64,000 nucleotides of DNA. Origin: an uncultured cyanobacterium (lineage in GTDB: Bacteria > Cyanobacteriota > Cyanobacteriia > Cyanobacteriales > FACHB-T130). Location of the stretch: the NCBI GenBank assembly GCA_936920195.1, contig CAKZHE010000071.1, positions 1-64,000 of the forward strand, written 5' to 3'. Under the pieces are notes generated by a model. It did not search any database, was not told the DNA's origin, and worked only from the letters and a program-made list of their open reading frames with translations. How positions within the stretch are numbered: the stretch's first letter is position 1; each line of letters begins with the position of its first letter. This document shows, piece by piece, positions 55,863 through 62,589 of this stretch. The position numbers and the translations under genes were made by a program.

Positions 55863-56261
55863 CTAATCCTTGGGCAGCAGCGACATAATTTTTTCGACAA
55901 ACTCCTGGTGGTCAACTACAGGTTTGGAGATATATTCGTCTGCCCCACTTTGCTTAAGGAAATTTTCGCGATCGCCTTCCATCGCATGGGCGGTAACTAA
56001 GATAATTGGTAAACTAGCCGTTTCGGGATTGCCCTTTAATAATTGGGTAATTTTAATCCCATCTACTCCTCGGCCTTCATAAACGCTATGGGCTAGAGAA
56101 ACATCCATCAAGATGATATCTGCTTCTTTGGCCTTGGCAATTTTAATCACTTCTTCGACATTTTCTGTATGCTTGACTCCTAAGCCCCCCCGCTTGCTTA
56201 AAATTTTGGAAAAAACCCGCGCATTGATCGGGTCATCTTCTACAATCAGAACAGTTTTCAT
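55863..56261 (-). CDS. Single-domain response regulator
   Basis: 132 residues, a receiver domain alone. Acidic pocket Asp9-Asp10, phospho-acceptor Asp53 (IILMDVSL), Thr90 and Lys113 (YISKP) are all present. After Asp53 there is a slightly long loop (AHSVYEGRGVDG). It probably passes phosphate between other components, like CheY- or DivK-type proteins. It is divergent from acs and convergent with the TPR gene. Confidence 0.9.
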   Translation of the reverse strand: MKTVLIVEDDPINARVFSKILSKRGGLGVKHTENVEEVIKIAKAKEADIILMDVSLAHSVYEGRGVDGIKITQLLKGNPETASLPIILVTAHAMEGDRENFLKQSGADEYISKPVVDHQEFVEKIMSLLPKD

Positions 56262-56372
56262 AAAGTCTTTCCCTTGGCTGGCTAATTGGGCAATTGAATC
56301 AAATCAAAATATCCACGGTTTAACATTTGTTGGTCAGCAGCCTCTTAACAGTTCAGTTTTGATCGTAATTCC

Positions 56373-58343
56373 ATGTCACAAGTCACAATCGAATCAATCC
56401 TACAAGAAAAACGGTTATTTCCGCCGTCGGCTGAATTTTCTCAAAGCGCTCATATCAAGAGTTTGGCAGAATATCAGCAAATTTGCGCCCGCGCCCAAGC
56501 TGACCCCCAGAAATTCTGGGCAGAACTAGCAGAACAAGAGTTGCACTGGTTCCAGAAGTGGACAACGGTGCTGGACTGGCAGCCACCCTTTGCTAAGTGG
56601 TTTGAGGGAGGCAAAATTAATATTTCCTACAACTGCCTAGACCGCCATTTAGCAACTTGGCGGAAAAATAAAGCGGCCTTGATTTGGGAAGGAGAACCAG
56701 GAGACTCTCGCACCCTAACTTATGCCCAACTCCATCGGGAAGTTTGCCAAATGGCAAATGTCCTGAAACAGCTAGGAGTACAAAAAGGCGATCGCGTCGG
56801 CATCTATTTGCCTATGATTCCAGAAGCCGCGATCGCTATGTTAGCCTGTGCCAGAATTGGCGCAGCCCATACCGTAGTTTTCGGGGGGTTCAGTGCGGAA
56901 GCTTTGCGCGATCGCCTAGTTGACGGACAAGCTAAATTAGTGATTACCGCTGATGGGGGTTGGCGTAAGGATACCGCCGTTCCTCTCAAAGCCCAAGTAG
57001 ATAAAGCCCTCGCCGATGGCAGCGTCCCCACCGTTAAAGATGTCCTAGTTGTCCGCCGCACTGCCCAACAAATCCAGATGGAACCGGGACGGGATCATTG
57101 GTGGCATGACCTCCAACAAGGGGTTTCTGCTAACTGTCCCGCCGAACCAATGGACAGCGAAGACCTGTTATTTATCCTTTACACCTCTGGTAGCACCGGA
57201 AAACCGAAAGGTGTAGTGCATACCACCGCTGGTTACAACCTCTATACCCACATTACTACCAAGTGGATTTTTGACCTGCAAGATACCGATGTTTATTGGT
57301 GTACTGCCGATATTGGTTGGATTACAGGTCACAGTTACATCGTTTATGGTCCCCTATCCAACGGCGCTACTACCTTGATGTATGAAGGTGCGCCTCGCCC
57401 CTCCAATCCCGGTTGTATGTGGGATGTGATTGAAAAACATGGGGTGAACATTTTCTACACCGCTCCCACCGCCATCAGAGCTTTTATCAAAATGGGCGAA
57501 CACTTGCCCAATGCTCGCAACCTCTCTTCCCTGCGTCTCCTGGGAACCGTCGGCGAACCGATTAACCCGGAAGCTTGGATGTGGTACTACCGGATTATTG
57601 GCGGCGAACGTTGTCCGATTGTGGATACTTGGTGGCAGACGGAAACTGGGGGGATTATGGTGACACCGTTACCAGGTGCGATCGCCACTAAACCTGGTTC
57701 CGCAACTCTACCTTTCCCTGGCATTATCGCCGATGTGGTCGATCTGGAGGGCAATAACGTCCCTGCCAACGAAGGCGGCTATTTGGCAGTCCGTCACCCT
57801 TGGCCTGGAATGATGCGGACAGTTTTTGGCGATCCCGATCGTTTTCGCCGCACCTATTGGGAGCATATCCCCCCCAAAGATGGTCAATACACCTACTTTG
57901 CTGGCGATGGAGCGCGGCGGGATGAAGATGGTTATTTCTGGGTGATGGGGCGCGTAGATGATGTAATTAACGTGGCGGGACATCGCCTCGGAACGATGGA
58001 AATTGAATCGGCTTTGGTTTCTCACCCGGCAGTGGCAGAAGCGGCGGTAGTGGGCAAACCCGACGACCTCAAGGGGGAAGAAATCGTGGCCTTTGTCACC
58101 TTAGAAGGAACCTTTGATCCCAGTGAAGAGTTAAATAAGGAACTGAAAAAGCACGTCGTTCAAGAAATTGGCGCGATCGCCCGTCCCGGTGAAATCCGAT
58201 TTACCGAAGCTTTACCCAAAACTCGTTCTGGGAAAATTATGCGCCGATTACTGCGATCGCTCGCCTCCGGACAAGAAGTTTCTGGGGATACTTCCACTTT
58301 AGAAGACCGCAGCGTGTTGGACAAACTCCGCGAAGGAACCTAA
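56373..58343 (+). CDS. acs: Acetyl-CoA synthetase
   Basis: 656 residues, full length. The ATP-binding loop [19 protein letters not shown], the core [10 protein letters not shown], the hinge region [20 protein letters not shown] and the C-terminal [14 protein letters not shown] are all intact. The lysine in SGK is the catalytic, acetylatable one. It makes acetyl-CoA from acetate, ATP and CoA in the cytosol. The ATG at 56373 fits the family start ([15 protein letters not shown]). Confidence 0.97.
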   Translation: MSQVTIESILQEKRLFPPSAEFSQSAHIKSLAEYQQICARAQADPQKFWAELAEQELHWFQKWTTVLDWQPPFAKWFEGGKINISYNCLDRHLATWRKNKAALIWEGEPGDSRTLTYAQLHREVCQMANVLKQLGVQKGDRVGIYLPMIPEAAIAMLACARIGAAHTVVFGGFSAEALRDRLVDGQAKLVITADGGWRKDTAVPLKAQVDKALADGSVPTVKDVLVVRRTAQQIQMEPGRDHWWHDLQQGVSANCPAEPMDSEDLLFILYTSGSTGKPKGVVHTTAGYNLYTHITTKWIFDLQDTDVYWCTADIGWITGHSYIVYGPLSNGATTLMYEGAPRPSNPGCMWDVIEKHGVNIFYTAPTAIRAFIKMGEHLPNARNLSSLRLLGTVGEPINPEAWMWYYRIIGGERCPIVDTWWQTETGGIMVTPLPGAIATKPGSATLPFPGIIADVVDLEGNNVPANEGGYLAVRHPWPGMMRTVFGDPDRFRRTYWEHIPPKDGQYTYFAGDGARRDEDGYFWVMGRVDDVINVAGHRLGTMEIESALVSHPAVAEAAVVGKPDDLKGEEIVAFVTLEGTFDPSEELNKELKKHVVQEIGAIARPGEIRFTEALPKTRSGKIMRRLLRSLASGQEVSGDTSTLEDRSVLDKLREGT

Positions 58344-58350
58344 CGAAAAA

Positions 58351-58407
58351 AGGACTTACGCCAGCCTAAACAGAATGACAGCATCTCCTTAGTTTGGCGT
58401 AAGTCCC
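58351..58407. repeat. Short GGACTTACGCCA inverted repeat
   Basis: Arms AGGACTTACGCCA / TGGCGTAAGTCCC around 31 bp. Ends match the MITE-like elements at 5700 and 42904 except for two bases. Located between acs and the PIN toxin-antitoxin operon; it may also act as a terminator for acs. Confidence 0.7.
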
Positions 58408-58443
58408 AATCAAAATATTTTTATAGCTTTCCGCAGGTGAAAA

Positions 58444-58686
58444 ATGCCAACAATAACATTAACTAACGAGCAAGTCCTTGATTTGGTCAAACAATTACCA
58501 AATGACCAGCAAATAGAAATATTCAAATTTTTAATCTTTCAGCAGTGGGGAAAGTGGGAATCTCTGTCTAGTTATGGTGCCGATCGAGTCAGATTAACAG
58601 CCAGAGAGCGGGGTTATGACTGGGATGGCATGAATGAGGAAGAGCGGGAAACCTTAATTGATGAAATAGTGCATGAAAAATTGTGA
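58444..58686 (+). CDS. Antitoxin-like protein of a PIN toxin pair
   Basis: 80 residues. The N-terminal helix region LTNEQVLDLVKQLPNDQQIEIFKFL resembles antitoxins of cyanobacterial PIN modules (residues about 6-30). The acidic C-terminus (MNEEERETLIDEIVHEKL) would wrap the toxin. Its stop overlaps the toxin's GTG by 4 bp (GTGA). Specific family name not certain. Confidence 0.7.
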   Translation: MPTITLTNEQVLDLVKQLPNDQQIEIFKFLIFQQWGKWESLSSYGADRVRLTARERGYDWDGMNEEERETLIDEIVHEKL

Positions 58687-59090
58687 AATATATCGTTGTT
58701 TTCGATACCAATATTTTGCTCTCTGCTTTGTTTTCTCAAAACAGCAATCCATTTCGATGTTTAGCACTAGCAAAAATTGGAAAAATAGAATCCGTCACTT
58801 GCCAGGAAATATTGGATGAGTTTTCTGAAAAATTACTGCTCAAGTTCAAATTTTCTGAAGAAAAGACACAAATAGCTATTGAGGAGATAAGACAATTTTC
58901 TCGTCTAGTAGAAATTTCTAAACAACTTATGGTAGTTCCCGAAGATCCAGATGATGACATGATTGTAGAATGCGCTGTAGCTGGAAATGCCACTCATATT
59001 GTTACCGGAGATAAACATCTTCTATCTATGACAGCATATCAGAGTATTGCGATTGTAAAAGCAACCGATTTTATTGCCTTACTATCTTAA
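58683..59090 (+). CDS. PIN-domain ribonuclease toxin (COG1569 type)
   Basis: 135 residues from the GTG at 58683. PIN acids: Asp8 in VVFDTNILLSAL, the glutamate in SVTCQEILDEFSE and the cluster EDPDDDMIVECA. The last acid sits in IVTGDKHLL. All expected active-site residues are present. It probably cuts RNA when not bound by its antitoxin. It begins the AT-rich island that runs to 62528. Confidence 0.85.
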   Translation: MKYIVVFDTNILLSALFSQNSNPFRCLALAKIGKIESVTCQEILDEFSEKLLLKFKFSEEKTQIAIEEIRQFSRLVEISKQLMVVPEDPDDDMIVECAVAGNATHIVTGDKHLLSMTAYQSIAIVKATDFIALLS

Positions 59091-59101
59091 AAGCGATCAT
59101 T

Positions 59102-59299
59102 TTACAACTTAATATCCGTAAAAAAACGATATGAACCACTATCGTGGAGGCGCTTTTTTTGTTCAAGGTTTTCACCAGGCATAACATAAACTGGAAAATA
59201 CTTACTCGAACTACCATCATAAATTATAAGTAGATGAATGGCATTTCTTCTATTGCCTTCGACAACCCATTCACTAAATTCTTCTTGATTTTCTTTCAT
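59102..59299 (-). CDS. Small protein of unknown function beside a caspase-like gene
   Basis: 65 residues. It has HLLIIYDGSSSKYFPVYVMP, then GENLEQKKRLHDSGSYRF. The YDGSS...YFPVYVMPGE pattern resembles a small family that I have seen as hypothetical proteins, otherwise unnamed. It is 65 bp downstream of the caspase-like gene on the same strand, likely in one transcript. No signal or membrane segment. It could be a substrate, inhibitor or sensor for the protease; this is speculation. Confidence 0.6.
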   Translation of the reverse strand: MKENQEEFSEWVVEGNRRNAIHLLIIYDGSSSKYFPVYVMPGENLEQKKRLHDSGSYRFFTDIKL

Positions 59300-59364
59300 T
59301 GATACCTCTCCAAAGGTTTAAGATAGCTGATGACTATGATATTGTTCAATTCTATTTTCTTAAA

Positions 59365-60012
59365 TCACCATTTATAAAATTGAGACAAATGTTCTTGGCG
59401 TAGATTTTTCATGTATTCAGCCCAGTCTGACTTTACTTTGTGTCCAGACAACAAATCAAAATAAAAATTGTCAGAGGCCAATTTCATTCGGTTAACACAT
59501 TCTTCAACTGGAAAACCTTTAAACCATAAGTGATAGAACGTTGCATAAGCAATTGCCGCGTCTTTCCAAGAAACTTCAGATTTGTTACCAACCAAAGCCC
59601 AAAATGGTTGATCTTCGCCCTCATACATCGCCATTCGACAGCCAGAAGCACCAAAACAAGAAGACATACAGATTAAAAGCCCTCCTTGCATATCGTTTGT
59701 TAAGGGTGCAATTAATTTTTGTAATTCAGCCCATGAAAGAAATGTCTTATCGGTTAGCCCAACACCTTCTTGATTACCATGCAAACTGAGATGAAGTATT
59801 GGATATTTTTTATAGTAGTTGTACGCCTCTATAAGGCGGTTTAATAGCGCATACTTAAACGTCTCTTTATTTGTAGCCAAGTTATAACAATGAGGTATTT
59901 TAGCAAGCGTAAAAATTTCACCAAGGGATCGGCCTTCTGTACACCCGTCAAGCAGATCATTAGCAGATGGTGATTCAATAATATGAACAAAAAATTCTGG
60001 TTTGCTTATCAT
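59365..60012 (-). CDS. Small stand-alone caspase-like (CHAT-like) protease
   Basis: 215 residues. The clan CD dyad is visible: His78 at the end of a strand (PILHLSLHGNQEGVGL) and Cys119 after another strand (GGLLICMSSCFGASG). The front has FFVHIIESPSANDLLDGCTEG and the region after the Cys has FWALVGNKSEVSWKDAAIAY, consistent with a compact caspase fold with few additions. No pro-domain, TPR or effector domain is attached. It lies 51 bp downstream of a UPF0175 gene in place of the usual toxin. Role unknown; defence or programmed death is a possibility given the neighbours. Confidence 0.7.
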   Translation of the reverse strand: MISKPEFFVHIIESPSANDLLDGCTEGRSLGEIFTLAKIPHCYNLATNKETFKYALLNRLIEAYNYYKKYPILHLSLHGNQEGVGLTDKTFLSWAELQKLIAPLTNDMQGGLLICMSSCFGASGCRMAMYEGEDQPFWALVGNKSEVSWKDAAIAYATFYHLWFKGFPVEECVNRMKLASDNFYFDLLSGHKVKSDWAEYMKNLRQEHLSQFYKW

Positions 60013-60063
60013 ACTTGATTCAAGTTCCGGTTAAATACATACTATTTGAAACAATTAAATCTG

Positions 60064-60282
60064 TCATTCAAAGACTTCTGCTTCCAATTCTTTAGGAGAA
60101 TAACTAAATACAGGAACTTGGTATTGTCCTAAAATTTCTAAAAAAGCTCCCTTAGAAAATCCTGCCAACTTTGCAGCTTTACCCAAAGATATTTTACCTA
60201 TTTCATAAAATTTAATCGCCAGCAAAAGTTTGGCTTCGTTTTCTAATACACCAGGTGGTAGCTCAAGATTTAAAATTGTCAT
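60064..60282 (-). CDS. UPF0175 antitoxin-like protein
   Basis: 72 residues. LELPPGVLENEAKLLLAIKF and ISLGKAAKLAGFSKGAFLEI are hallmark UPF0175 helices; the second forms a helix-turn-helix. Such proteins normally precede a DUF3368 PIN toxin. Here the next gene on the strand is the caspase-like protease, and no PIN toxin follows. It may be orphaned or may have been recruited to a new partner. Confidence 0.85.
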   Translation of the reverse strand: MTILNLELPPGVLENEAKLLLAIKFYEIGKISLGKAAKLAGFSKGAFLEILGQYQVPVFSYSPKELEAEVFE

Positions 60283-60315
60283 AAAGTTGTTCTCCTTGAG
60301 TGATTAAGCGATCGT

Positions 60316-60678
60316 TCAGATTGGAATGGTAAACTGCTTGACAGAAAGAGTATTAAGAAAGTTTTCAGCTATGTTGGGAGACAAAGAACGAGTTAAAAGA
60401 GGATTCGCAAGCTCATAAACTAGATCGCGCAGTAAATCTTCATAGCCTTCTTCATAGCCAATATCTTCTCGGCATTCAATAGCATTTGCCCAATCCTCAA
60501 CTTCCGTTGATTGTAAATCCCCTTTTAGATATCTTTGCAAGATGATAGCAATTTGATCTCGTTTGAGAATAACTAGCTCTTGTTCGCTATCCCAGTCGAT
60601 TTGATGGAGATCGGGCAAAACCTTATTTAAAGGTCGATCGAATTGGACAAGTGATTGGAGCAAATTAATTCTACTCAT
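60316..60678 (-). CDS. Conserved helical protein, immunity-like partner of the 89-aa gene
   Basis: 120 residues. FDRPLNKVLPDLHQIDWDSE, LKRDQIAIILQRYLKGDLQS and VEDWANAIECREDIGYEEGY give an acidic helical protein of a conserved cyanobacterial/proteobacterial type I have seen beside toxin-tip genes. Its ATG overlaps the upstream gene's stop by 4 bp. The last about 10 codons recur as a remnant at 61070-61103. Immunity function is inferred from size, charge and coupling only. Confidence 0.6.
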   Translation of the reverse strand: MSRINLLQSLVQFDRPLNKVLPDLHQIDWDSEQELVILKRDQIAIILQRYLKGDLQSTEVEDWANAIECREDIGYEEGYEDLLRDLVYELANPLLTRSLSPNIAENFLNTLSVKQFTIPI

Positions 60679-60944
60679 GGGTATTTCTGTTTAATGTGAA
60701 CAATACTGCCATCAGGAGCGTATGTAGTTTTAGTATAACTAATTGTTTTGCCAGACGAATCAATTTGCTTTTCGTATCTGGCATAAGAACCAGAAATATT
60801 TCTGGCTGGCACATCAGCTTGAAAAACTTTAACTCCATCGGGAAGTTCATTGATTTTAACCTCTCCAGCATCTTTTGGAAGACTTTTTGTAAATCGACGA
60901 TAATTAGCCGCTTGCTCAGATGTCAGATTGTATATATCACTCAT
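60675..60944 (-). CDS. Small protein resembling the C-terminal tip of polymorphic toxins
   Basis: 89 residues. It ends with SGSYARYEKQIDSSGKTISY, then TKTTYAPDGSIVHIKQKYP. This strand-rich pattern (Gly-Ser-x-Ala-x-Tyr...Asp-x-x-Gly-x-Thr...Pro-Asp-Gly-x-Ile-Val-His) resembles the very end of Rhs- or haemagglutinin-type toxins that I recall, but here it is a free-standing gene. The N-terminal third is helical. Coupled by a 4 bp overlap to the helical protein at 60316-60678. No delivery domain is in the window. Confidence 0.55.
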   Translation of the reverse strand: MSDIYNLTSEQAANYRRFTKSLPKDAGEVKINELPDGVKVFQADVPARNISGSYARYEKQIDSSGKTISYTKTTYAPDGSIVHIKQKYP

Positions 60945-61069
60945 TCTGCAATTAAGTAGTTAAGTGAAATTATTCTCCGATTCTAGATAGTCGAAAGCCT
61001 TATTATATAATACCTAGCTGTACAATCGATTCTGCACATTTACCTAGATATATTATATTCTATCGGCTC

Positions 61070-61103
61070 GAAATTGTAAACTGCTTGTCAGAAAGAGTAT
61101 TAA
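61070..61103 (-). pseudogene. Remnant of a second copy of the immunity-like gene end
   Basis: 34 bp nearly identical (3-4 differences by eye) to 60323-60356, the last codons of the gene at 60316-60678 (NTLSVKQFTIP). The 355 bp between 60945 and 61299 otherwise is AT-rich; a doubtful GTG frame (61300-61100) rich in Gly/His overlaps the MazF-like stop and is not called. Confidence 0.55.
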
Positions 61104-61299
61104 CGGGACTTAAACAAAAAATATGAGCTAATTGAGTTATAATACTTGCTATGCAAGTATATAACGTTCAAAAATGAGCGATGAAAGAGACCACCCCCGC
61201 TGCCATGCCCCCCTGCTTTGACCGATGGTGTCAAAGATTTGACGATATCTTCGGTCATCTTGCCCAAAAACGGGAGTTGAATTAGTACATCTCGTTTCA

Positions 61300-61755
61300 C
61301 TATCGTATTCTCCTTTTTGGTCTTTCTAAAGCTTTTGACTTAGGAGTTTCTTCTGGTTCTTGATCGAGAAGTTCTTTCACTTTGTTAATAATTTCTGCTA
61401 ATTTCTCAGAGTTTAGCGTTCCTACTTTTCTCCTAATTAGACTCCTATGAACTGTAGTAATAACATTTGGTCTAGCAAAAGATGGTTCATAATCAATTTT
61501 CCCAGAGCTAAAATGTCCGTTGATTATCTTGATTTTATGCTCTCTATGCGGTTTTGTGGTAATTGCACAACAGACAAAGCTATCTACCTCTGATTTAAAT
61601 AAAAATAGCGCGGGGCGATCTTTTTCTTGTGGTTTGTTTGATGATTGATCGTTCTCAGATTCTTGATATTGTTGATCTTCTGTACTTTTTTTGTCAAACG
61701 GAAATGGAATGTAGACCACATCTCCTTTTTTTATATGTTCCACATCCTGCTTCAA
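61300..61755 (-). CDS. MazF/PemK-like toxin with an inserted loop
   Basis: 151 residues. KKGDVVYIPFPFDKKS at the front and KDRPALFLFKSEVDSFVCCAITTKP (about 45-69) fit the PemK/MazF barrel, a ribosome-independent mRNA interferase. Between them lies a Ser/Gln/Glu-rich insertion of about 25 residues (YQESENDQSSNKPQ) that is not typical. The later TVHRSLIRRKVGTL matches the barrel end, followed by a basic tail. It lies 8 bp after the coiled-coil gene, with no classical MazE-like antitoxin present. Confidence 0.75.
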   Translation of the reverse strand: MKQDVEHIKKGDVVYIPFPFDKKSTEDQQYQESENDQSSNKPQEKDRPALFLFKSEVDSFVCCAITTKPHREHKIKIINGHFSSGKIDYEPSFARPNVITTVHRSLIRRKVGTLNSEKLAEIINKVKELLDQEPEETPKSKALERPKRRIR

Positions 61756-61763
61756 TTTATATT

Positions 61764-62528
61764 TTACTTTTCCCAGGCATCTTTAAGGGACGATTGACTG
61801 ATTGCGAAAAAAGATTGAATAATTTCTTCATCTTCTTCCTCAGCTTCTTGCTGGGCTATTTCAATGATATTGAGTAGGAAGCCAGCAGCGTAACGCAATC
61901 TTCTTCTGAATTCTTCTCTTTTAAAATTAGATTCACGTTTTTGGCGACATTTGATAATTATTTCCTCACACATTATTGCTAATTCATCGAACACCTTTGT
62001 TGAAAAGAAAGGAAGATTATCTTCTATTTCTTCGCTAAAAGACTCAAGATTTTTTGCCCAATTTTCTAAATCTCTCCTGCTACTAGACTGATTTAATTTA
62101 CTAATGGTTGTTAAAGCATTAGCAGATTTCTGCATGATTTCTACGGATCTAAAATGAGAATTCAAGCCTGCTTTGATGCTTGTGAATATTTTACTTTCTA
62201 AAGTTTCTACAGAGAATGCGCTGTGATGTTCTTTAATTTTCGTCAAAACATCTTCAATCGCTTGCTGTTGTTGATAAAATTGGCGTTTCCTTGTGAATTC
62301 TTCAATTCGGTCAACAATAGACTGAATATGAGTTCTACTGTCTGCTGCTTCTGCTAATGGCGAATCAATTTGGTATGTTGTTTCTAGGCGATCGCAATGC
62401 TTGGCCTTGAGGGATTCTCTTAAGTATTCCTCTCGGTCATTTAGGTCATTAATTTCTTTTTTTACGTTGTTCAATCCTCTAATTAGGTCTTCTTCTAACG
62501 TATTCATGTTCATGGTTTTGTTAGACAT
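61764..62528 (-). CDS. Coiled-coil protein upstream of the MazF-like toxin, function unknown
   Basis: 254 residues, nearly all helical with coiled-coil heptads (EEDLIRGLNNVKKEINDLND; RIEEFTRKRQFYQQQQAIED) and charged C-terminus (QQEAEEEDEEIIQSFFAIS). I do not recognise it. It is the first gene of a two-gene operon with the toxin, so it could be the antitoxin, although it is far larger than MazE. Base composition is AT-rich, like the rest of the island. Confidence 0.65.
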   Translation of the reverse strand: MSNKTMNMNTLEEDLIRGLNNVKKEINDLNDREEYLRESLKAKHCDRLETTYQIDSPLAEAADSRTHIQSIVDRIEEFTRKRQFYQQQQAIEDVLTKIKEHHSAFSVETLESKIFTSIKAGLNSHFRSVEIMQKSANALTTISKLNQSSSRRDLENWAKNLESFSEEIEDNLPFFSTKVFDELAIMCEEIIIKCRQKRESNFKREEFRRRLRYAAGFLLNIIEIAQQEAEEEDEEIIQSFFAISQSSLKDAWEK

Positions 62529-62589
62529 ATCATTCTAGCATTTTATCAAAAGAAGCAATGATTGTCAAGTGTCAGGCTGTCTTATAATT

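Noticed and set aside
61100-61300. 66-codon GTG frame after the MazF-like gene
   Set aside because: The TAGTG overlap is tempting, but the Gly/His-rich sequence shows no family pattern and its end covers the immunity-gene remnant.
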